Source: Picocystis sp. L7 (Eukaryota; Chlorophyta; Picocystophyceae; Picocystales; Picocystaceae). From it: a stretch of 64,000 nt of DNA. Below are positions 29,212 through 39,496 of the stretch, one piece after another; positions within the stretch are counted from its first letter, which is position 1; each line of letters starts with the position of its first letter. Location of the stretch: assembly GCA_020975725.1 (NCBI GenBank), contig QXJR01000018.1:434001-498000 (forward strand). The letters run 5' to 3'. Below the pieces are notes generated by a model, which worked only from the letters and a program-made list of their open reading frames with translations, made no database searches and was not told where the DNA came from. A program made the translations under genes and the position numbers.

Positions 29212-29223
29212 AATAAATTTATT
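29212..29223. terminator. Palindromic bidirectional polyadenylation signal
   Basis: AATAAATTTATT is a perfect 12-bp palindrome that gives AATAAA on both strands. It lies in the 47-bp gap between the stops of the trigger factor (+) and PDRG1-like (-) genes, 8 bp and 27 bp downstream of them respectively. Confidence 0.65.
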
Positions 29224-29250
29224 GCTGGTTCAGTGTCCTGTCTGTGCACT

Positions 29251-29732
29251 TCATCGGGGTTCTTGCGCTTCGAGCATGGAGCTCACCAAGTTCGAACCGA
29301 CGTGCTCCGAAGTTGATTCCTTCTGGCGAAGATCGAGGAGCAGCGCCTTCTGCTTGTCCTGTATCCGTTGGAGCGTTTGGCCAAGTGCTTGCACCTCTGC
29401 GCGACGTGACGCTCCAAGTCAGTGAATCGATGGCCTTGGTTGCAGAGAAAGAAACCAGAGGACGCGCAAGCCAATCACGCACCTTCCTCGAGCGAATGCA
29501 CAGCCTTTTCGTGGGACAGTTTGGAAAAGGTTCCGTTTGGAAGCAACAACCAAACCTTGTCCTTCTCGCCAGCTGCGGTCGTCTGGGACGCTTCCTGGAG
29601 CTTTTGCACCGCTTCACCGGCCTCTCTAGCAGCCTCTCTCAGCGTGTGACACTCGACCATGTCGCGTTTGAGGTCCTCCAACTCCTGAGCCAATCGCTCG
29701 ATCTCCTGCAGTTCGTTCAGCAGCTTGTCCAT
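29251..29732 (-). CDS. PDRG1: PDRG1-like prefoldin-family subunit (two exons)
   Basis: Exons 29732-29483 and 29396-29251; the 86-bp intron has donor GTGCGT, branch CTGAC and acceptor CGCAG. The joined product is 131 aa. An N-terminal coiled coil (LNELQEIERLAQELEDLKRD) leads to a beta hairpin KVWLLLPNGTFSKL, matching PDRG1's FGNMFIKMP, and a C-terminal coil (EVQALGQTLQRIQDKQKALL) encoded by exon 2. Coil-hairpin-coil is the beta-prefoldin layout. PDRG1 is a subunit of the R2TP/prefoldin-like chaperone complex that assembles RNA polymerases and PIKKs. The G|AG split codon restores Glu across the junction. Convergent with trigger factor. Confidence 0.75.
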
Positions 29733-30436
29733 CCCGTGCGCTCCACCTCGACACCTGAATCGACCTACGACGCCTTTCTGGATGGGATCGCGTTGACTTG
29801 GTCGGTGTTCCTTTCCAGCCCTCCTTTCAGGTGCGGATTTTCCTCCCAGATCGTCGCAAAAGTGCGTGCAGTGTCCTGCTTGGAACCTGAGTTCCGCCGT
29901 GAACAGTCGTCGGTCCGCAGAAACCGTGGTCCACAACCCCGAGAGAGAATATTCTCCCCCGGGATGGATGTGTGGGGTCGGAAGTTCGACCGCCTGGACC
30001 AAGGTGGTTGGACTTCAGGTCCCGCGAAACGCCTTCTGCCAGTCTCTTGGCTTCCACTGAGCCTGAATCCGTCCCTTCCAGCGCGAGGAAAGATTAAGCG
30101 AATCTGGCGTGGTACGGGTAAACAAATCCAACTGGGCACAGTGCTTGTGGTGGCACGTACCTTCCCCGTAGCGCAAGCGACGTTGTCGCCATCTGCTATG
30201 TTAGAGTGCATTCCACGCAGCAAAGAACTTACAAGGATGCACCAATCCTTTGCGAGGCAAATTGGAAGGTTGCAAGGAGCTTGCACCGATCGTTGTTGGC
30301 GAACTGGGCACATGCATTGGGATGGGATCTTGGATGTCTTTGGGACGGAAAGAGAATGGTCTTTACAATCCATGTGCAGCAGTGAAGGGGGTGTGGTGTA
30401 TCGATCTCAGGCCAAGCACGCTTGTCCAGCTGTCGC
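29733..30436. other. Intergenic, B14.7-like / PDRG1-like
   Basis: About 700 bp between two minus-strand genes, so it should contain the PDRG1 promoter. Nothing else recognised. Confidence 0.35.
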
Positions 30437-31187
30437 TCATTCGTATGGATACATCTGTCGAGGAGGTATCGCATCATCCACAGGTTCCTGTTTGGACAAC
30501 GTCTGCCCCGACAGGTCTACTATTGCCGAAGTAGCAGCCAGTGCTGCAGACGCTGCGAGACCCGCAGGGACCCGTCCAGCTACCAAGGAAAAGACGAGGA
30601 CGAGAGGGTCAGCATACTCGCAAGATCAGGTGCAGTATTAGGTACACTGCACTCCATCGTCGTAGAAACCATGTTCTCTGCGCTTACCTTTGATACCGAG
30701 AATGCCGCCCGCAGCGATTCCGCCCAAGATTCCGTTCCACGAGTCCTTGGTTCCCCTCGCTTCCTCTGCAAGGCACTGTGCATCGATCGATCGTTCCGTT
30801 TCATCTGCGTCAGCTCCTGTTCCCACCATTCCGTTTCTTTCTCCGACGTGCTGTTCGTCCGGTCGGTACTGTCGCTCACCTCCACCCCCGCGTACGTCCC
30901 ACCTACAGCTGCGAAGAGCGCGGCGTGCGTTCCCATAACGCGTCCCGTCTTGACAAGGGCTGGCCAGGCTTGGTTCCTCTCCACTGCCGGCACGTCCTGC
31001 ATCGCATCCAGCCCATCACGTCCGTCAGCGCTTGGCCTGCGTCCTTCGTCCATCGCCTGGTTTCCACGTCGCGTCCACAAACCTTCCAGGTGGCTGTGAG
31101 GGCGCCCACCAGGCTACCTGCGAGGAGGGAGGTGAAGGTGGCGGTTCCCACGCGGAACGCGAACGTGTCTGGTCGATCGCTTTCCAT
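30437..31187 (-). CDS. Tim17/22/23 (PRAT) family protein, likely complex I B14.7/NDUFA11 (four exons)
   Basis: Exons 31187-31083, 30996-30880, 30775-30688 and 30579-30437; introns of 86, 104 and 108 bp with donors GTTTGT, GTGAGC and GTAAGC, each with a CTGAC branch site. The joined product is 150 aa. It has four short hydrophobic helices with PRAT glycine spacing: FRVGTATFTSLLAGSLVGAL, GTHAALFAAVGGTYAGVE, WNGILGGIAAGGILGIKAG and GLAASAALAATSAIVDLSG. The loop ECLAEEARGTKDSWN matches CISAxxREKPDDPLN of NDUFA11. B14.7 is an accessory subunit of the membrane arm of mitochondrial complex I. OEP16 and other PRAT proteins share the fold, so the exact subfamily is likely rather than proven. Confidence 0.75.
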
Positions 31188-32206
31188 CGTTGCACAAGGA
31201 ATGGTTCGACCTTGGCGACGTTGGACCGAATGCATGCGCGCTCGTTCCATCCGAAGGAAAACCCTACGAGGATGGACCGTGTTTGGACCGCGATTCCTGC
31301 TGTCTTTTTGCGGTCCTCGGTGGGAGGGAATCGAAGGGAAGGTGCAAGGGAAAGGGACGATGGTGGTCCCACCAATGGTGGACACGAGTCGCTTGGGTGC
31401 CCGAGATGCGGATGTCGATGCCATCGGAACGTCGACGCCTCGTGCATTCGTGCCTTGGCATCGTGGAGTTCGCATCTCTAACCCTTCTGGGCGCATGGAT
31501 GCCATGGGGGGTGCTTGTTGCTCGTCCACAATCCATCGCAATGTGCAACACCCATCGCAAGGGAGAGGACGCGCCGTTCGCCTCGTATCCATCGAGCCGC
31601 CGTTTGAAACGTGGGTGCGTGGGTATCGAATTGCTCGTTCTTCGCACACGTTTGCGTCGGAAAACTTGCCGATGCTTACGCAAGCACGTGCACCACGATG
31701 TCCTTCGAGGGTGTCCTCTCGCAACGATCCCCGTACCGCGCCTACGACGAGTCCTTGCGCGGGAGGACGTCTCCACACTCGTTCGTCGACCCAACGAACG
31801 TTCTCCGCCACGTCTTGCGACGTGCTTCGCATCCATCCATCGTCCAAAGCACTCCTTTCATCCCCTTGGACAAGGAGAGCTTTGCCTTCCTCATCAGAGG
31901 GAGACCTCCCCCCCCTCTCACTCTCCCCCCCTCCCGAAGTTAAGTCCGTGTTCAGAAACCGTTCTGTGCGGGTCTGGAGGGTGCCCGTATCGGTTAACCA
32001 CGGGTTAAGTCGAGCGGCGCCTTCGAGCCACCATTTCTCGCGCTTCGTGCTGCGCGTGCTGCGCGTGCTGCGCTCTCCTGCGAGGCACGAACGGCACGTG
32101 TGGGCGGACCAGGCGCGTGAGAGACCTTAGGTGGACGCCAGGGATCCAAGGGAAGCGCCGGAAGGCGGTCGATGCACCGTGATCGAACCTGGCGGACCGT
32201 GGCGCC
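31188..32206. promoter_or_regulatory. Divergent promoter, B14.7-like / CHD1
   Basis: 1 kb without a gene. Near its CHD1 end it has a C-rich tract (31905-31938), a GTTAAC at 31993 followed by GGGTTAAG, and the second copy of the 33-bp element. Confidence 0.4.
32044..32076 (+). repeat. 33-bp promoter element, copy 2
   Basis: Exact copy of the minus-strand element at 2785-2817: TTC, then three GTGCTGCGC units, then TCT. It lies about 130 bp upstream of the CHD1 ATG, in the same orientation relative to its gene as copy 1 is to DPE2. Confidence 0.8.
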
Positions 32207-35200
32207 ATGTCGGATGGGATGCCAGCAGACGAAACGGAGCAGTTCGAAGACGATGCCGAAAGAGATGGAGGGGAAGGAGATTCGAGCAACGAGAAGGACT
32301 CTTCCAGTGAAGAAGATGGAGATTTCCAAGCGAGTCAAGAAGATACGGAGGGCGACGAAGACGAGTCCGAAGAGGACGACTCGGAGGACGAAGATTTTGT
32401 TGTAGGAGCAGCGAAAAAGCGCCAGAAGATCCGGAGCCAAGCCGAGAAAAATGTTAAAGCACCCGGAAAGGCGAATTCGGAGAAGGCGTACATTGAGGAG
32501 ACCGAGTCCGAAGAGCTCATCGGCGAAGGTCCTTCTGGTTCCGATTCGAGGGAAAAAGGTGCCCTCAGGACGCACCGGCAAACGCCAGCTTCGTCCAGGA
32601 TGTACGCTGAAGAAGATGGTTCCAGTCTTTCGGAGGACGAGGAAGAGAGAAGAAGACGAGAAAAGAAGGCTTTCCAATCGTTGCCAATCGCATACCAATA
32701 CCCAGACGGCCCGGATTCGGACGAAATCGAAAAAGTACTGGACCACAGGTGGGATGGAGGTGGGGAAGAGGGTGAGGATGGAGTTTCGGAGGACAGCTGG
32801 GAAGAACGCTCGTACTTGATCAAGTGGAGAGGTCGATCGCACATTCACAACTCGTGGGAACCCTACTCGTACCTTGCAGAGCTTCCAGGGCTCAAGAGGG
32901 TTCAGAATTACATAAAAAAACACAGGGAATTGGAAGATGCGCAGGCATGGATGACACGAGAAGAACAAGAGATGAAGAACGTAGAAATTGAGATGGAGAA
33001 AGAACTTGCCAACGAGCACACGAAAGTGGATCGCATTGTGGAGGAGAAGGTGGAAGGGGACAGAGTGCGATATCTCTGCAAATGGAAAGGTCTGCCTTAC
33101 TCCGAGTGCACTTGGGAAGACAGGGCAGATATTTCTGCTTCTCTGAACGAGATCGATGACTACCACGATAGAATGCAGAGGTTGAGGAGCACATGCAAAG
33201 GTATGGATGCGCAGAGACAGGCCTTCCTGAGGCACAAGAACCAAGCGCTGAGGGAGCAACCACCCTATCTCACTGGCGGACAACTCAGGGACTACCAATT
33301 GGATGGGTTGAATTGGTTGATCTATGCATGGGCACACGGCAACAATGGGATTTTAGCTGATGAAATGGGGCTGGGAAAGACAATCCAGTGTGTTTCCATG
33401 CTGGCATGGCTGCAGGAGACGCAGAAGGTTCCGGGTCCTTTCCTAGTGATAGTGCCCCTATCGACCATTACGAATTGGGCCAAGGAATTCCAGAAGTGGA
33501 CGCCAACCTTGAACCTGGTAGTCTATGTTGGGGATGGTGCAAGTCGACAGCTCATCCAGGATTACGAATTTTACACTGGTCGGAAAGCAGGGCGAATGTA
33601 CCGCTTCAGCGTACTACTCACAACGTTTGAGATGTCACTGAAGGATGCGCGGGTCCTCAATTCCATCAAATGGAACTACTTGATGGTAGACGAGGCCCAT
33701 CGCTTGAAAAACTGCGACTCTTCACTCTACCGAGTCTTGGAGACCTACACCTTTCGTTCCATATTGCTTGTCACAGGAACACCACTGCAGAACAACTTGC
33801 GGGAACTGTGGTGCCTTCTGCACTTCATCGACCCCAAGAAATTTGATTCTCTAGAGGACTTTGAAGAGGATTACCATCTCGATGACCCAAAAAGCATCGA
33901 GGCGTTGCACACAGTGATGCGCCCACATGTATTAAGAAGAGTCATCAAGGATGTAGAGCGAAGCCTGCCTCCCAAGACCGAGAGGATACTTAGGGTAGAA
34001 ATGTCGCCGTTGCAACGCAGATACTATCTTTGGATTTTGAAGAAGAATTTCAACGAACTTAACAAGGGCGTCAAGGGACCTCAGCTTTCCCTTCTAAACA
34101 CCGTCGTTGACTTGAAAAAATGCTGCAACCATCCGTTCTTGTTTGAATCGGCAGAGGTTGAATACGCTGGAGACAAAGACAACGAGGGGCAGGATGCTCT
34201 GGGTAGATTGGTGTTGAGCAGTGGGAAGCTCAACCTTCTTGACAAGCTGCTCACAAGGCTCAAGCAGACTGGGCATCGTGTTCTCATTTTCTCACAGATG
34301 GTACGGATGCTAGACATTTTGTCAGACTACCTCCGGCTCAAAGGCTACCAGCACCAGAGGTTGGATGGCTCCACTGGCTCTGTTGCTCGCCACCAGGCCA
34401 TGGACCACTTCAACACCGAGGGGTCTGACGATTTTGTCTTTCTACTCTCCACACGTGCGGGTGGTTTGGGGCTCAACCTAGCAACCGCCGACACAGTTGT
34501 GATATTTGATAGTGATTGGAATCCACAGAACGACTTGCAAGCGATGTCAAGAGCTCACCGGATCGGACAAAAGGACTCTGTCAATATTTACAGGTTGATC
34601 ACCTCAGGCTCGGTGGAAGAAGACATCCTTGAAAGGGCTAAGCAGAAGATGGTGTTGGACCATCTTATCATTCAAAGAATGGATGCCTCAGGAAGGAGTG
34701 TTCTGAAGAGAGAAAGTTCCTCAAAGGCCATATTTAAGAAGGATGAACTGGCAGCAATTTTGCGTTTTGGTGCGGAGGAGTTATTCAAGGAGGAGGAGGC
34801 TAACAAAGGGGTTTCAGAGAGCAAGGGTGCGCAGGTTGACCTTGACGCCATTCTTGAGAGGGCAGAACACGTCAACACTCGCGAACAAGGTGGGGAGGAT
34901 TTGCTGAATGCTTTCAAAGTTGCCAATTTTGCATCAACAGAAGACGATCAAACATTCTGGTCAAGGCTTATTCCGGAATCAGACCGACCAAAGGCCGAGA
35001 AAGAGCAGGTTGATTTGCTGCCTCGCAATGCACTGAAAATCATTCAGTCACAAGAAGCAGAGTTGAAGAACTCAAGAAAGAGAGAACGGCCTGGTCCTAC
35101 CCAACGCACAACCTCGGGAAGTGCGTCAAAGAAAAACAGTACTGGAGAACCTGGTCCACCCGTACCTGGGGCTGTGGAGCGCCTTGACAAGTTTCCACAA

Positions 35201-36190
35201 GATGCAGCTTCTAGCTTGAAGTGCTTGTCTAAGCTCCAAGCAGAGAAAGTTGTCAAGGCAGTGAATAGGCATGGCACTTTAGGAAGGGTGGTACACATGC
35301 TGAAGTCTGAACCTGTATTTCAGCTCACGGAGGAGAAGGATTTGGAAGCGGCTTGGGCGCTTCTGGTGGACTCGTGTCGAAGAATTCAGTCAGATGCTGG
35401 CCAGGATTCCTCTTCTCCAATTTTGGATTTTTTTGGGGTTTCTACAAAGGTGCTCGATACAGTATCCCGTGTGGATGAACAACAGTGCCTAGCCAGGCAT
35501 GTGGAGCGTTTTGCTGATCCTCTTCAATTCCGCCTTGGCGGAGGCATACACTTGAAGCTTCCTGTCTGGGCTTCATCGTGTGGTTGGACTACTCGAGATG
35601 ACGCCATGCTGCTACTGGGAATATATTACCATGGCTTTGGCCGGTGGGAAGATATAAGGGTAGATTCCCAGCTTGGTTTGGAGATGAAGATGGCACCACC
35701 AGCTTCCCAGGCACAAGATGATAGCAAGCACTTGCCGAAATCTCCACAACTTCGGGCAAGGGTCATGGCCCTTCTTAAAAAACTCATGGACGCTGGCTCT
35801 GGGTTTCCCTCTAAGGCAGGCACAAAGCCCGCGAAGGATCGTGCAGCATCAGGGAGCAGGGCCCGCAAGTCTTCCAACACCCCAAAGGTACCTTTGAAAT
35901 TGTCCACACAGCGAGTGGCAAAGCTCATGGAAGGCGTTCACGGCGTTTTGAAGAAGCTCCGTGCTCTGCAGCATCGTGATGATATTCCAAATGAAGTTGT
36001 GAAGGAGAAGATCAAGAAGTACATAGTCCAGGTTGGAACCCATATTGACCTTCTTTCTGGTGGAATCGACCCTGCCTCCATCCCACAATTGTGGAGCCAT
36101 GTGTCAAGCTACTCGTCTCTTTCGGGAGATCGATTGGCATCTATCTATTCAAGATTGAAGGCCCTTCCAACCGATGGCCCACGCTCTTGA
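32207..36190 (+). CDS. CHD1: CHD1-type chromodomain helicase
   Basis: 1327 aa, intronless. An acidic N-terminus of about 165 residues is followed by chromodomain 1 (about 170-240; YLIKWRGRSHIHNSWEPY), chromodomain 2 (about 273-325; YLCKWKGLPYSECTWED) and the SNF2 ATPase with DEMGLGKT near 388 and DEAH near 497. The helicase C lobe is at about 668-805 (DGSTGS, STRAGGLGLNLATAD, RAHRIGQ). The C-terminus (about 1120-1320) has the SANT/SLIDE-region remnant FGRWEDIRVD and the CHD1 helical C-terminal domain. CHD1 slides and spaces nucleosomes on transcribed genes and its chromodomains bind H3K4me3 in animals. Length is shorter than animal CHD1 (about 1700) but the order is complete. Confidence 0.93.
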   Translation: MSDGMPADETEQFEDDAERDGGEGDSSNEKDSSSEEDGDFQASQEDTEGDEDESEEDDSEDEDFVVGAAKKRQKIRSQAEKNVKAPGKANSEKAYIEETESEELIGEGPSGSDSREKGALRTHRQTPASSRMYAEEDGSSLSEDEEERRRREKKAFQSLPIAYQYPDGPDSDEIEKVLDHRWDGGGEEGEDGVSEDSWEERSYLIKWRGRSHIHNSWEPYSYLAELPGLKRVQNYIKKHRELEDAQAWMTREEQEMKNVEIEMEKELANEHTKVDRIVEEKVEGDRVRYLCKWKGLPYSECTWEDRADISASLNEIDDYHDRMQRLRSTCKGMDAQRQAFLRHKNQALREQPPYLTGGQLRDYQLDGLNWLIYAWAHGNNGILADEMGLGKTIQCVSMLAWLQETQKVPGPFLVIVPLSTITNWAKEFQKWTPTLNLVVYVGDGASRQLIQDYEFYTGRKAGRMYRFSVLLTTFEMSLKDARVLNSIKWNYLMVDEAHRLKNCDSSLYRVLETYTFRSILLVTGTPLQNNLRELWCLLHFIDPKKFDSLEDFEEDYHLDDPKSIEALHTVMRPHVLRRVIKDVERSLPPKTERILRVEMSPLQRRYYLWILKKNFNELNKGVKGPQLSLLNTVVDLKKCCNHPFLFESAEVEYAGDKDNEGQDALGRLVLSSGKLNLLDKLLTRLKQTGHRVLIFSQMVRMLDILSDYLRLKGYQHQRLDGSTGSVARHQAMDHFNTEGSDDFVFLLSTRAGGLGLNLATADTVVIFDSDWNPQNDLQAMSRAHRIGQKDSVNIYRLITSGSVEEDILERAKQKMVLDHLIIQRMDASGRSVLKRESSSKAIFKKDELAAILRFGAEELFKEEEANKGVSESKGAQVDLDAILERAEHVNTREQGGEDLLNAFKVANFASTEDDQTFWSRLIPESDRPKAEKEQVDLLPRNALKIIQSQEAELKNSRKRERPGPTQRTTSGSASKKNSTGEPGPPVPGAVERLDKFPQDAASSLKCLSKLQAEKVVKAVNRHGTLGRVVHMLKSEPVFQLTEEKDLEAAWALLVDSCRRIQSDAGQDSSSPILDFFGVSTKVLDTVSRVDEQQCLARHVERFADPLQFRLGGGIHLKLPVWASSCGWTTRDDAMLLLGIYYHGFGRWEDIRVDSQLGLEMKMAPPASQAQDDSKHLPKSPQLRARVMALLKKLMDAGSGFPSKAGTKPAKDRAASGSRARKSSNTPKVPLKLSTQRVAKLMEGVHGVLKKLRALQHRDDIPNEVVKEKIKKYIVQVGTHIDLLSGGIDPASIPQLWSHVSSYSSLSGDRLASIYSRLKALPTDGPRS

Positions 36191-37262
36191 CTGGCTATGG
36201 TTGCATTTTCACCCTTTAGTCGTTTCCCATTTTGTGGAGCCTTCTGAATGCAAGCTGGCATGGTTGGCCAAACACCATCACAAACTAGAAGCATTCGCAC
36301 ACTGCACAGCAAACGGCCAAAGCATTTTTGCCTCGCATGACATAGAGAGATGTGATTATCTGCAGACGGCTCTTCGCTCTTCCAGTGAATCGTTGTCCGT
36401 GCCAAACGTGTGGTTGGACCCACTGGGCTTTTCTGCACTTGCTGAAACGCCTACTTTTGGTTTGAAGATACTAACGCAAACGTTTTCATGGGCAACTTCA
36501 GGTAGGGCCATGGTCCTTGCGACTGTTGATTGTAGCGACTTGGTATAGCCCGGCTTTTGCTTGGCTGAAAGCAAAGCATTGTCTCCTGAATAATCCGTCA
36601 GATTTGGATGGCCATCCCAGAGGGTGAGCATTTTCCAAGCATGCCACCAATGATTCATACTCTCGGGAATGGCTTGCCCACACCAGGAGGATTTACGAGA
36701 ACTTCCAAGATTGTCTCCAGCTATCAGGTCGCAATCAGTTTGGTATCCCCTGGAATCAGGCATGGGCGTTTTTGTCGTTTGGCCATGGGAAGCATTCTTA
36801 GTGCTGGTTCGAGGCTGTGGGACAGGGTGCTCGTGTCCCAAGTGCAGCCTGAAGAAGAGAGGCGGAGACGCTCCTAAACTGGGTAGACCAGTGCAGAATT
36901 TACATAGAAAGGGGTTTACAAAGAAAAACAAAACCTCGAGAATTTCACATCAACAATCGCTCCACTGAGGAGCAATTGCTCCTTCCTTGCTTCACAAGGA
37001 AGAACCTCAAGGGCCCAACCAGCGTCAAAGTGCAAGCTTTCAAGTTGAGGGTGGGCCTGCAAACAGAAGCTGAGGAGTATGCCACACCACACCATTGCAC
37101 TGAAGCAAGAATCGGCCATCACAACTTGGTCTTCAAGATTCCAGCACCTACAGCTACGTGGCTGAGGGCTTGCTTCCCTTTATGTACAAGGACTCCCTAC
37201 GGTGTGGGGCCAAGTGAACTCTCCATTGCCAAGGTGGCCGTGTAATACAACTAGAACGACGA
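36191..37262. other. Convergent intergenic, CHD1 / RING E3
   Basis: 1.07 kb, the longest tail-to-tail gap in the window. Both strands contain open frames of 60-190 codons. A minus-strand CTGAC near 36596 followed by TTCAG, and a TTTGCAG-preceded open stretch near 37058, hint at splicing, but no coherent product or start emerges. No RNA gene recognised. Confidence 0.3.
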
Positions 37263-38608
37263 CTAACAAGCTGCCAGGGCTCCCGTCATTGTCCTACTGC
37301 TCTCCTGTGCTGCTGTGCTTCTCTTTGCAACCTTGATCTCTAGGAGTGATTCCACAGGTTTCCTGCAAATGGGACAGTTGTTGCTCTTTTCTCTCAGCAT
37401 TCGGGCACATTTGTTGCACATGCACATGTGCCTGCATGGAAGCACGGTTGTATCTCTCAACTCTGAGAGGCAGATAACACATTCTCTCCCTGCATCGTCA
37501 TCTCCCAAGACGGCTTCGCCCATTACAGGTTCTATGCCGTAGATTTCTTGCAGTTCGTACGATGTTCCGTTCACCCATATTTTCTGTTTCTTGATTCGCA
37601 AGTCGTAATGTCCATCGTCTTGCCTCTCGAAGGACGCGTAGGTGGTCTGCGATTGCATCCACGCAGGGAAGGGACTGCCCGGCGGTTGATCTCGTATGGT
37701 GTGTCCTTCTTCATCTTCGTCTTGCACGGTTTCCAGTCGGATCACCACATGGTGGAAGTCCCGGCTGCTTTCCGTTCCATGGGCCGAGGCATCTTCCAAC
37801 GCCTGTTTCACGTCGATGGCGCACTCTTTTGGCAGGACGTACTTCTGCCTCAATCCTTTGGCATAGCACGTTCTTGTACCTCTCAGGTTTTCAGGTGGGT
37901 GGATTGAGCAACGGTTGGTGGGCACTTCGGCCACGTTCACGAAGACGCTGACGAAGCATTGGGCTGCTGCATCGAAGAAGAATTCCACGACGTGTTGGTC
38001 CGCTTCTCCTTCCACCGGCAACAGTTTCAGCGACCCTTTTTTCAGGTTCACGTCATTGCGTATGGTCTTGGTTCGCAGTTCCACAGGAGCACGCGTCTCG
38101 TTCGGACGTGGCGGTGGTGCGAGCGGAGGTCCCTGGTGGACCCGATGGTTCCCTCTCGACCTCCTTCCTCCCTGCTGGTAGTACTGGCCATTGGTCATGC
38201 TGCGCAAGGCGCCATAATACTGTTCGTTCGTCGTTCGCGCACGTTCCGCTTCGGTCAGCGATCCACACGTCGCACCGCCTCGTCTCGCCTCTTTCCACGA
38301 CGCGCGCCATGGCCACGTCCCACGTGCACGTCTTCTTCCCACATCATCGTCATCATCATCATCATCAGCAGCAGCAGCAGAGGAAGAAGAAGAACAAGGA
38401 GACGGAAGCCAAAAAGAAAAAAAAAAAGGACGAAGAAAGAAAGGTGCGTGCGCCTCGCTTCCGTTTCGTCCGCCTCCTTCCCGGCCTCTGCGTCGCATGG
38501 ACTCACCACGTGCGGTTCCGGTCCGTTGCCGTTCGTTTCTTGCCTCCTGGAACCCGTCGTCGCGGACGCATCGGCCACGTCGCGCCTGCGACTGCTCGTG
38601 TTTCCCAT
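37263..38608 (-). CDS. MGRN1/LOG2-type RING E3 ubiquitin ligase (two exons, N-myristoylated)
   Basis: Exon 1 is 38608-38507 and exon 2 is 38219-37263; the 287-bp intron has donor GTGAGT and branch CTGAC with acceptor AACAG, and contains a microsatellite. The joined product is 352 aa. It starts MGNTSSRRRD, an N-myristoylation signal as in plant LOG2. After a Pro-rich stretch comes the family's beta domain: TIRNDVNLKKGSLKLLP near residue 85 and IWVNGTSYELQEIYGIEP. The C3HC5 RING is CVICLSELRDTTVLPCRHMC through CPICRKPVESLLEIKV. LOG2 ubiquitinates membrane proteins such as amino-acid exporters with GDU1, and MGRN1 acts on endosomal cargo. A single-exon model from an ATG at 38198 would lose the MGN start. 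Confidence 0.85.
38342..38442. repeat. Compound microsatellite in RING E3 intron
   Basis: On the plus strand: an ATC/CAT triplet run (38342-38366), a CAG run (38367-38380), a GAA-type run and an A-rich tail with an 11-A tract. It lies inside the intron between exons 1 and 2 of the RING E3. Confidence 0.9.
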
Positions 38609-39363
38609 GTCGCGTCGAGAGGAATGGAACCAAGCACCACGTCGATGCGCCCAGGCCCCCTGGGCAGCAGGCACACCCCATAAGAGCAGATGCACCTTGG
38701 GAGGATGGGGGAGGGACGCGTGGAGATGCACCCCCAGGGGGTGCAGATGCACCCGGTGGGGGTGGTGGGGGTGTGGACGAGGCATGGCCATGCAATGCAG
38801 CAAATACAGAGATGGAACAAGACACACGTGGAGCTGGATCATCCACTGCACACACGTGGATGGAGTCCACCACCACCACCACAATCCTGGACCCTGACCC
38901 ATGGATGCACGCCACACCGACACCGACACCGAGGCGCAACGTCCAAGCCCGAGCACACAAGGGGAGAGAGACGTCCAAAGCGGGCACATGCCAGAGGAAA
39001 CGAGACCAAAGGAAGGAACGCCCTCGGAAATCGACCATCTTCGGTTGAATCGGGAATCTGCATCGAGGAGGAGGAACGCACAAACACTGCTGAGCACCCC
39101 AAGGAGAACGGGGAAGCAACCGTACAATGGAATTAGCATTGACGGACGTGGATGCATCTACATCACTCCTCCTCAACGTCCATCCGACGGAGGGACGCAT
39201 CCCATTGCGATGGTGGAGTTTCGCATCGCTCCAAGCACCTCCGCTTGGTTTCCGGTCCGTGAACCGGGATGTTGACCCGGAGACGCTTCCAATCGAACCC
39301 GACCGTCTAGAGCTTCGAACCCGAAACCAAACCCCCTCGGAACCGGAGGAAGGAGGACGGCAA

Positions 39364-39377
39364 GGGAGTTTCTTCTC
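39364..39377 (-). promoter_or_regulatory. Recurrent motif GAGAAGAAACTCCC, copy A
   Basis: The 14-mer (15-mer with the next T) on the minus strand, 119 bp upstream of the rhomboid ATG and 42 bp upstream of its TATA box. Other copies are at 45259, 58706 and 61868. Confidence 0.65.
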
Positions 39378-39418
39378 GCCCTCTCGATACCGCCCCCCCT
39401 CAAAGATCGTGTGGACCG

Positions 39419-39425
39419 TATAAAA
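39419..39425 (+). promoter_or_regulatory. TATA box of rhomboid gene
   Basis: TATAAAA 72-78 bp upstream of the rhomboid ATG, the clearest TATA box in the window. Confidence 0.55.
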
Positions 39426-39496
39426 TCACGGTCCATCGACGGTCCTTGGCTCGAGGTCCAGGACAACGTCGGCAGAATCCGTCGAAAGCGACGACG

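Larger units (their letters stand above)
38609..39496. promoter_or_regulatory. Divergent promoter, RING E3 / rhomboid
   Basis: No gene. It contains a G-rich block (38701-38780) with the near-perfect inverted repeat TGCACCCCCAGGGGGTGCA at 38727-38745, the recurrent motif at 39364 and a TATA box at 39419. Confidence 0.5.

Noticed and set aside
37263-39200. A single 645-codon RING E3 ORF reaching 39200
   Set aside because: The upstream part reads through intron, microsatellite and promoter as low-complexity Arg/Ser/Pro; splicing to the MGN exon matches the family.
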